A DNA stretch of 64,000 nucleotides from Romanomermis culicivorax (GCA_963922205.1 CAWUHX010000279.1:62001-126000), one strand, 5' to 3'. Shown: positions 50,901-60,873, counted from the stretch's first letter. The notes: generated by a model not told the origin, from the letters alone. Numbers and translations are program-made.

Positions 50901-53900
50901 TATCAAGATCGAAAAAAAATTTATATTCCGCCCCCTGTCCTGGCTGACCCCCAGCAGAATTTCTATGCTGTGCATGTATGCTCAAAAGTATAGGGTTTTG
51001 AAAATGCAGCTTCTGTTCTTATTGTTCTCTTGTTTCCTATGTCTTTCCGACGCTACGCAACAAAATTTTTTTTTTCATTTTGACACTCTAGAATGTTGGA
51101 AAGTCAATTTAAGGATAACTTATTCGATAAACATACATATAGTTAGAAAACATGTATATTATCATTTTACAAACTAAAAAATATGTTCATACTTTCATAA
51201 GTTTGATAAATTCAAATTAAACTTGAAATTTATGAAAATCACCTCAATTATGATCATGAATTCAAACTCGGCTCCATATTTAAAATAATAGTTACAAAAA
51301 ATGGACAAATTAAGATTTTGATCCCTTGAAGGCACCAAAATTCATCTTTTTCATGTCGAACCCCCATATTTTTTCCCTTTGTCGAAAATTTTTTCCCCAG
51401 AAGGTTTGATTTCTAGAAAAACAATGAATAGACTAATTTGAAAAATAATATGATGAGATTCGGCGTGAAGCGCCTGAAAATTGAATACAGAAATACTTAA
51501 CAGAAGACATGCATTTTGGTGCATTTTAGAAGGTCACAATCTCAAAATTTTTGGGTGCTTCACGCCGGTTATAACTTCAATAATTATTATTATTTATTTC
51601 CTTGCTGAGGCGCGGCTTCTAACACTTCCAACACCTTCACTTATCATTTAATCTTGTCTTCATCATCTTAAACGTATCATCTCATGTTTTACTTGGTAAT
51701 CTCCAATATTTTGTCTCATATTTAATGAAGATTCACATTTTTTCCTTGACACATTTTGTGTTGTCAAGTCCCTCAACTTCTTGAAGCAATTATTTCTTTT
51801 TCAACGTAAAATCAATCTAAAAGCTTCATGGGAGTAGTTTTCGTTATTTTCTACTCTTCTTATTCATATCTTTTCGGCCAAGTTCATGAAAGTTTGCGAA
51901 TAAATTGCGGTTTAAAATTTTTTCAAATATAAAATTCTAGAAATTATGATTTCTGAACACAAAATTCGAATCTAATTCTTGAAATAAATGTTCGGAAAAT
52001 TGATTTCCCAGCTTCGGAGAATGTTAATACCCAAGAAAATTAGATTAAATCCAGCTTCGGAGAACGTCAATACCCAAGAAAATTAGATTAAAAGGTTAAT
52101 ATCGTTTTTGGGCTCTCATTCGTCATCGTAGAGGACTTAACCGTCGATTTCTCATGTAATTCAAAGTCATTATGCTCTTGGATAGTTTTCTGGAAAATTT
52201 GTTCCACAATGCTTGTAAATAAGACTTCGATCAAAGTCAAAAATTTCAAATGTTTCCTCAATTTTAATGAATTAACGGTTTTAAAAAACAGCAGAGGGTT
52301 TGGAAAAACTCAAAAATACATGAATAAAGCGTCTATGAGCATTTCTAAACGAAAAACGACTTCAGGAAAATGTTGAAACAAATTTTGACCCCTTCCCCCA
52401 TTTTGGGAAAAGGCCCCGGGGAAAAAACAGTGGTAACAGGAGAAAACCGCAGTGCAGAAACTTTTTTTTGCTTTTCTGCACTGTGCAGAAACTTTTTTTT
52501 GTTTTTCTGCACTGTGCAGAAAAAACACTGAGTATTTTACATACTTATTTCACGACGACGCTTCTTTTTCATCGGTGATGTTATAAGAAACTCGACAATA
52601 AGTATGATCCGCAATATCTCTGCAATTTTTCAGTTTTGAGAAAAATTCATTGTTCTTGACTCATAAATTACACTTTATTTTTTTGCCTTTGCACCCCGTG
52701 GAAGAACTTCTCAGGAAGTATATCTTGGCTCATCAAAAATATACAACTTTTTGACCTTTTAGCGGACAATCCAAGTGGATCCGCCAGTCGGGTTTAGTAA
52801 TGTTGTTACCGCACGGTTACGAAGGAATGGGGCCGGAACACAGTTCAGCGAGACCGGAACGATTTTTGCAGATGTGCAACGACGACGAACAATACATGAT
52901 CGTAAATTGCTCGAGCGGACAAATAAGTTGTTATTGTTGATATTTCTGTTTTCAGCCCGAAAGTCCAACTTTTGAAGCTCAACAATTATACGACACAAAT
53001 TGGATTGTGGCCAATTGTACGACGCCGGCCAACATTTTCCATTTATTGAGGCGTCAAGTTTGTATGCCTTTCCGTAAACCGGTAAAAATTATTCTACTCT
53101 GCTGGACGTCAGACAGTAGCACAAAGTCGGCTAGTGTTTGATAAATCCCAAATATTTTAAAAAATGGACATTTTTGCCGAAATCAGCATCTCAAAATCTA
53201 CAAAATGAAGATTAATTCAGAATTAAATTCTCCCTGTTTTATCATGTGAATTCGACCAGGAAAATATAATAGCTAAATTTTGAACGACGGAAAAACGCTT
53301 TAGGATGGCTCATGAATGATTATAGTTGGTTCGGATTGAAAAAATGTATGTGTGGTGAAAGATTGTCTTTTGATGATGTGTGAAGAGTCCAGGGAAGGCA
53401 ATCCTATTTGTACAGGGGGCACATTTCTACGGAGCAAGCCCAGTCGCTGCTGCGACGGCAATGTATAGTATTACAATGCTCACGTCCTGAGTCAAACAAA
53501 AACCGCTCAACTCTTATTAATACTGGTAAAATAATAGGACTATAAAATTTGCATGTTTTGAGCTCGAGCTGTCCATGGTTAATGGGACTTTAGCAGGGAA
53601 TAGATTTTTCCATCCAAAAAGTTGGATTTTTTGTGCGAATCAGCGGAAAACTTTTTTCGTTTAGCTAATTGTGATGACGCCGAAAAGCTTGTTACGTCAT
53701 CCGGATGCTCGTTCGTCATTCGATCACTTTTTACCCGAAACGCGTTTCGAACGTTTGATAAGCGAATCTGGCGAAGCGTCTAAAGTTGAAAATCACAACG
53801 GTGTTCAGAAATTGATATTTTGCTCGGGAAAAGTTTATTACGAATTGATCAAAGAACGCCAAGCTAGCGAATTGGATTCTAAAATCGCCATCGCTAGAAT

Positions 53901-54351
53901 AGAACAGGTTTATTTTTCGTTGTTTTGGTCACGTAGTTTCAATCACCAAGTACATTATTTCTTGTTTTACAGATTAGTCCTTTCCCGTACGATTTAGTAC
54001 GTCGCGAAGCAGCCAAATATCCAAACGCGGAATTGATTTGGACCCAAGAAGAGCATAAAAATATGGGCGCCTGGCCTTACGTGGGGGTTCGTTTTCAAAC
54101 AGCTTTACAGAATGGACGAAATATTAGGTATAATTTATAAATATTCAAACACATTGAAAATTTCAATTCCTTTCCCCGCCAAAAATGGTCGTCCTTTCCA
54201 TCACAAACTTTCATTCTACAGATACGCTGGTAGAACACCGGCCGCTTCACCGGCTACGGGCAACAAATTTCAGCATTTGGCCGAACAACGTCAATTTGTT
54301 GCCGACGCATTAGGTTTGAAACCGAATCACTTGAAAACTTTGAAAAAATAA
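32948..54351 (+). CDS. OGDH: 2-oxoglutarate dehydrogenase E1 component, mitochondrial (complete, 17 coding exons)
   Basis: Thiamine-diphosphate E1 subunit of the TCA-cycle 2-oxoglutarate dehydrogenase complex. Exons: 32948-33241, 33294-33470, 33553-33655, 33715-33815, 33869-34023, 34092-34354, 34599-34879, 45816-45995, 46061-46213, 46265-46367, 46486-46832, 46889-47049, 52763-52901, 52956-53081, 53665-53907, 53973-54127, 54222-54351. Every intron is GT-AG and the phases agree, giving 3111 nt and 1036 aa, the usual length for the family. The N-terminus is basic and free of acidic residues for over 40 residues, as in a mitochondrial presequence. Motifs: HRGR 325-328; [10 protein letters not shown] 422-431 and NNQ 456-458 (ThDP/metal site); [14 protein letters not shown] 683-696. 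Intron 7 (34880-45815) falls directly after NNQ; introns 7 and 12 (47050-52762) are filled with transposons, but the coding sequence looks intact. Intron 13 is only 54 bp. Identification is secure. Confidence 0.97.
34880..36599 (+). other. Left part of OGDH intron 7, nothing recognised
   Basis: AT-rich intronic sequence between exon 7 and the minisatellite. Open frames of 60-73 codons have no recognisable features. Confidence 0.5.
36600..38045 (+). repeat. TTGGTTGATTCCCTGA-type minisatellite in OGDH intron 7
   Basis: About 1 kb of loosely repeated TTGGTTG, TTGATT and TTCCCTG words with a rough 12-20 base period, strand-asymmetric (G and T on the plus strand). It is interrupted at 36965-37376 by MITE A3, whose duplicated octamer GTTGGATC is itself part of the repeat. 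Confidence 0.75.
36965..37376 (+). mobile_element. Family A MITE A3
   Basis: 412 bp, CATACATGTAATTGG to CTTACATGTATG. Perfect 8-bp duplication GTTGGATC (36957-36964 and 37377-37384). Confidence 0.92.
38431..39250 (+). mobile_element. Ty3/gypsy-like retrotransposon remnant with inverted arms
   Basis: The plus-strand frame 38488-38733 contains [16 protein letters not shown], like the end of the gypsy RNase H region (N-A-D-x-L-S). Near 39049-39072, GTCACACTTCCCTAGGAGG then AGAATGTGACGA resembles the gag-pol to LTR junction of such elements. About 110 bp at 38440-38553 recur inverted at 39129-39245 (including CCAGGTCTGGGCCCGTGAC). Fragmentary and inactive. Confidence 0.55.
39251..40396 (+). other. 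OGDH intron 7, nothing firm recognised
   Basis: Near 39880-39960 there are repeated CCGAAACC words. A related CCGAAACC-rich stretch ending GAACCATCCCTAA lies at 45140-45258. Together they may be remnants of one hAT-like family, but I cannot pair the ends. Confidence 0.35.
40397..40768 (-). mobile_element. Family A MITE A4
   Basis: 372 bp, reverse orientation: CATCCATGTAACGGGG to CAATTACATGCATG. Perfect 8-bp duplication TTTTGAAC (40389-40396 and 40769-40776). Confidence 0.92.
40853..42649 (+). mobile_element. hAT element G with transposase remnants
   Basis: TAGTGATGGACCGA at the left and TCGGTCCATCACTA at the right. Perfect 8-bp duplication CTCAGAAT (40845-40852 and 42650-42657). Subterminal GCATCGGC and CATCGGCCGAT words are repeated at both ends. 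The internal reading at 41509-41574 matches a hAT transposase block. 1797 bp, inactive. Confidence 0.92.
41509..41574 (+). pseudogene. hAT transposase fragment (LDP-x-FK block)
   Basis: Reads [16 protein letters not shown] before a TAA; similar to the A-x-L-L-D-P-R-F-K block of hAT transposases. The frame is open for about 30 codons upstream as well. No full-length frame exists in element G. Confidence 0.65.
42878..43057 (-). mobile_element. 180-bp family D MITE D3
   Basis: CAGAGTGCCCCATGGGG to CCTGGGGACCTCTG. Perfect 8-bp duplication CATTGAAG (42870-42877 and 43058-43065). It contains only the two ends of the D family. Confidence 0.92.
43507..44987. mobile_element. hAT-like element H in OGDH intron 7
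   Basis: CAGGATCATAACTAG at the left and CTGGGTACGGGTCTG at the right form loose inverted ends. Perfect 8-bp duplication TATGTATC (43499-43506 and 44988-44995). It contains family E-like hairpin motifs near 43873 and 44322. No transposase recognised. Confidence 0.75.
47618..47884 (+). mobile_element. Family B MITE B7 in OGDH intron 12
   Basis: 267 bp, CATACCTCTAATTGG to CTCTTACAGGTATG. Perfect 8-bp duplication ACCGAGAT (47610-47617 and 47885-47892). Confidence 0.92.
47893..49212 (+). other. OGDH intron 12, nothing recognised
   Basis: AT-rich. No exon-like frame and no terminal repeats noticed. Confidence 0.45.
49221..49400 (+). mobile_element. 180-bp family D MITE D4
   Basis: CAGAGGTCCCCAAGG to AGCAGTCTG. 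Exactly 180 bp, as D3 and D5. The flanking octamers agree at only 5 of 8, so this is an older or damaged copy. Confidence 0.75.
50109..50980 (+). mobile_element. Family C element C3
   Basis: Starts CGTACATGCATGTGG and ends GCTGTGCATGTATG. CTCAAATG (50101-50108) and CTCAAAAG (50981-50988) match at 7 of 8. It includes G runs near 50125-50150 and body sequence shared with C1. Confidence 0.72.
51350..52530 (+). mobile_element. Family E copy E4 in OGDH intron 12
   Basis: Collinear with E1 and ends with GTGCAGAAAAAACACTG at 52530. The left terminus is not identifiable. About 37 bases around 52015-52092 are tandemly duplicated (CAGCTTCGGAGAA units). A degraded hairpin (CGGCGTGAAGCGCC) is near 51462. 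Confidence 0.72.
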
Positions 54352-54352
54352 A
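54347..54352 (+). promoter_or_regulatory. AATAAA polyadenylation-type signal overlapping OGDH stop codon
   Basis: AATAAA is formed across the TAA stop of OGDH. No other AATAAA was noticed in the next 600 bases. If it is used, the 3' untranslated region would be extremely short. It may simply be chance from the lysine-rich C-terminus. Confidence 0.3.
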
Positions 54353-54996
54353 CTAAAGCGTTTCTTATTACGAAAAGATTCGATCGGCATAATTTTTGAT
54401 TTTAGTTTTTCTCAATTCTAATTTTTCTTTTTCAATATTTTTTTCTTGTCGGTTCAATATATACGGGCTTTGAAATTAGCAGATGTTTTAGACCCTGTTG
54501 ATCCCGGTTAATTTTGCAGACGCGATCGATTTTTAGCGCTCGTATTTTTCGTTTTATTTGTAAAAACGAGTCGAAAATTTCTATATATTTAGATTTATAT
54601 TTGAATTGTTCTGTGTACTGATCTTGTTTGTTTTCGTCGTTAAGCTCAGTGAGTTTGCCGCTCGGTCTACCTTTCGTATATTAGTCTTGTGTTGGTGCGC
54701 CCATCCCATCTTTATTTCTTCGATTTTTTCCAGTGAATATTGAATGCGACGTTAAGTGTTTCAGGAGTAAATTTCAGTGGTAGTGCAAATTTTTCGGTAG
54801 TACGTGGTACGCGGATTTGTGTTGCATAGAACGAAAATCCGTCAAATCAGTATCCTGCGATAGGGCTGTTTGAATGTAGTATTATTAACCACGTAGATAT
54901 TTTTAGAGCAACCAGTCAATTCGAGGTCTGCAAGGATTTACTGTAATGCTAGATCGGCTTTTCCTCTAAGTGCTTACTGTTTTTTTTTCATTTGCA
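54352..54996 (+). other. OGDH 3' flank, nothing recognised
   Basis: Presumed 3' untranslated or flanking sequence. No second gene or terminal repeats before MITE B8. Confidence 0.45.
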
Positions 54997-55004
54997 CTAT
55001 AAAT

Positions 55005-55234
55005 CATACCTGTACTTGGGGAGGGGGGGGGATTCCCCCCAACTCGGCCAACCCTATACCCAAAATCATTTCCCCCCCAACCCCCCCAGTTTGGAAAAAA
55101 ATAAAAAAAATTTTCAAAAAAGTGTATGTTTTTTGGCCTTTTTTGGGAAAAATTTCGACTTTTTCCTACCCCCCCCCCCCAAAATTTCGGATTTACCCCC
55201 CCCCCCCCAACTGGTCGGAGGTCTTACAGGTATG
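55005..55234 (+). mobile_element. Family B MITE B8
   Basis: 230 bp, CATACCTGTACTTGG to GTCTTACAGGTATG. Perfect 8-bp duplication CTATAAAT (54997-55004 and 55235-55242). Confidence 0.92.
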
Positions 55235-55242
55235 CTATAAAT

Positions 55243-56346
55243 GTGGAAAAAATTTTTGAGGTCTTTCCACAAATTTAGAAGAAAAATTGAAAAGATGCAT
55301 TTTGGGGGGTTCAAATCTCAGGATTTTCTGGCGCTTCGCGCCACCTCTTTTCCCCAAATCGTGCTTTTTCGGGAAAAAAATCGGAAAAGGGAAAAAAATT
55401 TTGGGCTCTTTCCCCATTTGGGGAAGAAAATTTTGGGGATCGGATACAGAAAAGATGCATTTTGGTGCATTTTAGAAGGTCATAATCTCAAAATTTTGCG
55501 GCGCTTCGCGCCGATTATAACTTTAATAACTATTATTATGCATTGCTTAGCTGGTGCGGCTTTTAGCATGTCTACCTTCATTTATCATATAATCTATAAT
55601 AGTTTTCATCATCTTGAACGTATTATCTCATGTTTTCATTGGTAATCTTCAATATTTTATCATGATATTTAATGAAGATTCGCATTTTTTCCTTTGGAGA
55701 AAAATCAATACGTCAAGTCTCTAAGTTTTTTGATGCAATTATTTCTTTTCTAACGTAAAATCAATTCAAACGCTTCATGGAAATATCTTTCGGAAATTTA
55801 TACTCTGCTTACTCATATATTTTCGACCAAGTATGAGAGTTTACAAATAAATTATCCTGGTTTTAAAATTTTTCAAGTAAAATTCTAGAAGTTACGACTT
55901 TTGAACACAAAATTCAAATCTAATTCTTGAAATAAATGTTGGAAAAATTGATTTTCCAGCGTCGCAAAATATCAATACCCAAAAAATTTTTCCGGCGCTA
56001 CGCGCCGGAAAGATTAACATTCCTTTTGAGTTCTCACTTGTCATCATAGAGGACTTGACTATCGATTTTTCATGTGATCCAAAGTCATTATGCTTTTGGA
56101 TAGTTTGCTTGAAAGTTTGTTCCAATGCTTGTAGATTAAACTTTGAACTCGAAAATTTCAATTTTTTCCTCAATTTTAATGAATCAACGGGTCTGAAAAC
56201 ACCAGAAGGCTTGAAAAGGCTTAAAAACACCTAAATAAAGCGTCTGAGAGCATTTTTAAGCGAAAAAACGACTTCGGGAAAATGGGGAAAAAAATTTTGA
56301 CCCCTTTCCCCATTTGGGGAAAAGGCCCGGGGGAAAAATAACAGTG
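55243..56346 (+). mobile_element. Family E copy E5
   Basis: Runs from a GTGGAAAAAATTTTTGAGG motif to AAATAACAGTG. Contains the perfect hairpin CCGGCGC-TAC-GCGCCGG at 55992-56008 and a second half-site near 55497. It is joined directly to another partial copy (E6). Confidence 0.75.
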
Positions 56347-56552
56347 CTTCGCGCCGGTTATAACTCTAATAATCATTATTTATTCAGTAGCTCAGGTGCG
56401 GCTTTTATCATGTCTACCTTCATTTATCACTTAATCTATAATAGTTTTCATCATCTTGAACGTATTATCTCATGTTTTAATTGGTAATCTTCATGATATT
56501 TAAGGAAGATTCGCATTTTGTCCTTTTGAGAAAGATCAATACGTCAAGCCTC

Positions 56553-58096
56553 TAAGGTAACGTGGGGTATCTTTGATAGCGGGGTAACTTTGATATAGAT
56601 TTGCTGAATGACTGCTAAGAAATAAGTATTGAAGATAGGTTGACATGCAAGTGTGCATTATAATCGTCGATGAATACTGTATCAATTTTCATAGCCTAAT
56701 AATTTTTTGATTTGTTTCCGCAAGATAAATTTTTGACTTCCGTCACAAATTTTTAAACTGACGATTTTTGACTCTAAATAAATTCGACTTCCAGTATTTT
56801 TCAAGCATTATTCCTAGGTTCTACCCCAGGGTTTTCGCATATGATCTGTCGATTGCCATAGTTGTTTAAACCCCTTGATTATTTCCCACATAGTAACAGA
56901 ACTTCGAGAAAAAGGGGTAACTTTGATAGCCGTATGGGAAACTTTGATAGACGTGGGGAACTTTGATAACAATAGAAAATTTTGTGCGTCTAGAACTCAC
57001 ATAAACAATATATGCCGCATTTGCAGGTAATTGATTTTAAAAATAGGAATAACTATGATGCTAATACTTTATGCACTTTAATTTTATAGAATCAATTGGG
57101 CAACATACAAAAAAAGTACAGCGAAGATTGGGCTTGTTGTGATACGTGTGATGGATGGATTTGTGGCAACTGCCTTGACGATGGGTTCGACCCCAATGCC
57201 GATTTTACGTGTCAGGTGTGCCAAGCGGCAATGGATGATTGAGTCAATTTTTTTTTTGCATTTTCCCTTTACAATTGATCTGATTTGCACTTTATATGTT
57301 CATGACTTAATATTGCAATGCATGCTATCATATTTTTGCACTATACTTTATCATATCAGGATGTTTGATTACTTTCCATATATTTGTCAACGTTATAATA
57401 AACGAGTATTTTAAAGTTCCGATGTCCATCAAAGTTCCCCATCATGTGTGGGGAACTTTGATAGCTTCACAAATTTTAAAAAATATCAAAGTTCCCCACC
57501 CCATGCAATTTTTGTAAATTTACTATTTGAAAATCTCTATTATCTCACAATAATAAGCTTAACTATAAGATAAGTCCTAAAATATCACGTGTGACGAATT
57601 TGAGATGCTAAAATAAACGTCTACTAGAAATATTACATTATTATCAAAGTTCCCCACTCTTTGTCGCTTGAGAAACAGTCGGGATGAAATGTTTCTTGGG
57701 GCAGCCCATATTTGCATGAAAATTTAGAATCATTTTCTATTCAGTAGTCATAAGTTTGCTCTTTCGATCGATCAAATTAGTTTCCCCTGAAAAAATTATC
57801 TTTCATCGGAAAAAAAGCAAATAGTCATAAATTTGACATTTTAACGTTGAAATATAACTGTCATCAAAGTTCCCCATAGGGGTGGGGAACTTTGATAGTT
57901 GAACTAGGTCTGGGAAAATGGTTATATTCCATAAACAATTGTTTAACGTGACCTCCTCTGAATATCAACACACAGGGATTATGCTGCTCTATCGAACAAT
58001 GTATAAACTGTACCGACAAGTAAACTAGAAAAAAAGTTACGATCAACTGAAGTCGATATATGTCTTTTTCCAATCAATGTTACCCCAAGTTACCTT
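56553..58096 (+). mobile_element. Pogo/Tc1-mariner-type element J
   Basis: Inverted ends AGGTAACGTGGGGTA and TACCCCAAGTTACCT abut TA on both sides. GGGGAACTTTGATAG and its reverse complement occur repeatedly inside (near 56920-56970, 57421-57460, 57485-57500, 57642-57660 and 57860-57900). The only coding trace is a zinc-finger exon at 57090-57242. 1.5 kb, no catalytic DDE region, so non-autonomous. Confidence 0.7.
57090..57242 (+). pseudogene. C-terminal PHD-like zinc-finger fragment of a transposase
   Basis: Fifty codons opening after TTTTATAG (acceptor-like) and ending in TGA. Reads DWACCDTCDGWICGNC, then TCQVCQAAMDD. Paired cysteines in this layout resemble the C-terminal PHD-type finger attached to pogo-like transposases of some insects. 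The match is by eye only. Confidence 0.5.
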
Positions 58097-58215
58097 ATGC
58101 TTTTTGATGCGATTATTTCTTTGCTAACGTAAAATCAATTTAGAAGCTTCATGGAAATATCTTTTGGAAATTCATACTCTTCGTACTCATATATTTTCGA
58201 CCAAGTTCATGAGAG

Positions 58216-58828
58216 TTTACAATTAAATTAGGAATTTTTGCAGAGTACGGTGGCGGTGGTCCTAGCACTTGCAAAGTGGATTTTCGGTGTTTTTATGGTA
58301 CCGGCAACAAACTGCAACCAAAAAAACCAGGTGCTCAAGGACAGGGAGGGAGATAGACTAATTTGCATAATTCATATGCAAATTAAGTAAAATGGGCAAA
58401 AATATGGAGTTTTTGGAAAGCAGAAGTTGCATTTTTGGCACCTGGTATTATGATTGCTGTTAGTATAGCCATAGCCCCATAAAAACCCCCAAACTCCACT
58501 TTGCAAGTGCCAGGGCCATCAAAATTGGAGTTTTTACAGATGACAGTGGCCACGCCGAAATTGGCGGTGGCCACGCCGAAATTGGCGGTGGCCACGCCGA
58601 ACCATTTGGCCGTGGCCACGCCGAAACATTTGGAAGAGCCTCTCCAGTGCTGCGCCCTTCGGGCTTTTAAATTTTTAAATTAATTTATTTAATTAAATTT
58701 ATTAATTAATTAATAAATTTAATTAATTTATTTAATTAAATTTATTAATTAATTAAATTTAATTTTAAAGGTAGGGTAAATTCGGTGGCCACCGTCATCT
58801 GCAGTTTACCCTTGTTGACTCACCTTAC
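58216..58828. repeat. Composite repeat: inverted arms, 21-bp GC array and AT palindrome
   Basis: GCACTTGCAAAGTGGA near 58266 is inverted near 58495. A tandem unit of about 21 bp, GGTGGCCACGCCGAAATTGGC, repeats about four times (58545-58625). 58675-58765 is almost pure A/T, built from AATTTAATTAATTTA-type palindromes. GGTGGCCACCGTCATCTGCAG near 58782-58802 echoes the array. Confidence 0.75.
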
Positions 58829-58965
58829 AAAGTCGGTTTCTTTGGTAAAGGTGCCTCGATCTTCCGTAAATTGATCTGAAAAAATTCCTAATCAAAACAA
58901 ACGCCCCACAATAAAACTGCCTCTAAACATTTCCCACTCACCTTTACTTGCTTTTCTTCGGACAT
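58829..58965 (-). CDS. Putative first two coding exons of an unidentified gene
   Basis: Not recognised. On the minus strand, ATG at 58965 opens MSEEKQVK and runs into an AAG|GTGAGT donor (exon end 58942). A 66-bp intron ending TTTTTTCAG leads to a second exon at 58875, which reads INLRKIEAPLPKKPT. The second exon can end at a GTAAGG donor after 58829, leaving the frame open. Alternatively it can read a TAA and then use the GTGAGT donor after 58824, giving a 24-residue peptide. No later exon was found; the next 500 bases to the left are repeat. Support is splice-site quality and lysine/proline-rich coding character only. The plus strand of the same stretch is also open for about 17 codons, so strand is not certain. 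Confidence 0.3.
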
Positions 58966-59404
58966 CCTCACGTAATATTATTGTTGACAGCCGACCACAA
59001 AATTGATGCCAGACGCCGGAAAAACAGCTGCCACAGTACATTAGCTTAAATTTGCTTCCATCCTTCTATCGGCAGCTTAAACCTACACATTGTAACCTAA
59101 ATATGATCACACGCGTCTAGCATCAGCTACATCAATTACTATAGCGACTGCTACAGCATTACCTTTGTCAACAGTGACTACGTCTATTTTATTCCGCAGG
59201 TACGTACTTATACAACAAAGGACGCAGTTTACTGTAGGGTATAAAAAAATCACTGTTCTTCGCATTGGCCCCAGCCGCCGCTGCTCGTTTTTGCGCACCG
59301 CTTCGCTTCGTCTGCAGCCATCGGTAGTGACGAGCGCCCCCTAAAGTAAAAAAATTATGAATGTGGCGGTTCCATTGTAGGTAAAATGCTGAGTGCGGTT
59401 ACAG

Positions 59405-59912
59405 ATTTTAAAATTTTTCAAGTAAAATTCTAGAAATTACGACTTTTGAACAAAAAATTGGAATTTAATTCTTGAAATAAATGTTCAGAAAATTGATTTT
59501 CCAGCGTCCCAGAATGTCAATATACCCAAAAAAGTTTCCGGCGCAAAGCGCCGGAAAGATTACCATCTTTTTTGGGCTTTCACTTGCCATCATAGAGGAC
59601 TTGACCATCGATTTCTCATGTAATTCAAGGTCAATTATGCTCTTGGATAGTTTGCTAGAAAATTTGTTCCACAATGCTAGTAGATTAGGCTTTAAAGTCG
59701 AGCATTTCAATTTTTTTCAATTTTAATGAATTATAACCTCTAAAAACACCGGAAGGCTTGAAATAGCTCAAAAACAGTGCGATAAAGCGTCTGTAAGCAT
59801 TATAAGCGAAAAAACAAGGATTTTAAGACGAAAAAAAATTTTTTCCACATGTGGAAAAAAAATTTGACCCCTTTCCACGTTTGTGGAAAGAAGTTCGTGG
59901 AAAAAAACAGTG
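59405..59912 (+). mobile_element. Family E copy E7 (5' truncated)
   Basis: Collinear with the right half of E1, ending GTGGAAAAAAACAGTG. Carries the perfect hairpin CCGGCGC-AAA-GCGCCGG at 59538-59554. Confidence 0.75.
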
Positions 59913-59945
59913 ATAGTGCTTTTTACGGAAAAATTTTGAAAAGGG

Positions 59946-60366
59946 CATACCTGTAATTGGGGGAGAAGACCCCCACCCTCAACTTGGTCGAACCCTTTAC
60001 CCAAACTTGAAAAAATTAGGAAAAATGTGGCTTTTTTAAAATCTTTTTTGGGAAAATTTTCGACGTTTTTTCTACTTTTTTGGGGTCTTTCCGACCCCCC
60101 TCCCCAAAATTTTGGAAATGTTGAGACCCCCACCCCAAAATTTTGGGTTTACCCTCCCCCCAACTCATACCCGTAAGAGGTCCGACCAGTTGGGGAGAGG
60201 GGGTCGAAAAAAGTCGAAATTTTTCCCAAAAAAGCCCAAAAAATACACTTTTTTTGCAAATTTTTTTCCAAACTGGGGGGGGGGTTGGGTATATGGTTAG
60301 CCAAGTTGGCGGGGGGTCCCCCCAATTACAGGTATGCCCCAACTGGTCGGATATCTTACAGGTATG
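59946..60366 (+). mobile_element. Family B MITE B9 (outer)
   Basis: CATACCTGTAATTGG to ATCTTACAGGTATG, with GAAAAGGG (59938-59945) and GAAAGGGG (60367-60374), 7 of 8. It is split by another family B copy, B10. Confidence 0.85.
60166..60336 (-). mobile_element. Family B MITE B10 nested in B9
   Basis: 171 bp, CATACCCGTAAGAGG to CAATTACAGGTATG. Perfect 8-bp duplication CCCCAACT (60158-60165 and 60337-60344), which is part of the B9 right end. Confidence 0.92.
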
Positions 60367-60873
60367 GAAAGGGGAAAAAAATTTTGGGCCTTTGGATCAG
60401 GGTTTTTTTTCCGCACGCCTTCATCCGCATCGTGCGGAAATGACCCAAAAATTTTTCCGCACACGAAAATTTTTTCCGTTCGAAGTTTAAATCATTTGAA
60501 AAATATGTGAAATGAGCGAAAATTATAGATTGCTAAGAAAATAATGGAAAGTATCCGTTTTTCTAGCTCAAAAACATTATTTTAGATTGATTGAGCAAAA
60601 TTAATAGTTGCTGCTGTCATTTCTGTGATTAGAGCTGAAGATTTATAGATTTCAATTGATTGAATTTCTACATTTTTATATTCTAGAATGCTGGAAAATG
60701 AGCCTTTTCAACCTTTATCTCTAAAATAAAAGGTTTGCATTTTCAGTCGAAAATCGTGTAGTTCCCAATGACAAAATTTGTGTTCACAAAGTTCAGAAAA
60801 CTTCAACTGAGAGAAAGAATGCATGAAGATCAATATTAAATCTCAATTTTCAACAAAATCCGAACCTATAGTC

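Larger units (their letters stand above)
56347..58215 (+). repeat. Family E partial copy E6, split by element J
   Basis: 56347-56552 and 58097-58215 together follow family E (from CTTCGCGCCGGTTATAAC to the CATGAGAGTTTAC region). Element J is inserted between. Confidence 0.7.

Noticed and set aside
57864..58073. 69-codon minus frame with a hydrophobic segment
   Set aside because: Inside element J, no splice support or conserved motif.
58383..58683. Frames with repeated FGVATAN or KLAVATP peptides
   Set aside because: Direct translation of the 21-bp tandem array; no start context or splice support.
58800..58878. Plus-strand reading YKVGFFGKGASIFRKLI
   Set aside because: Short open stretch without a start or acceptor; the minus strand has better splice signals here, although even that is tentative.
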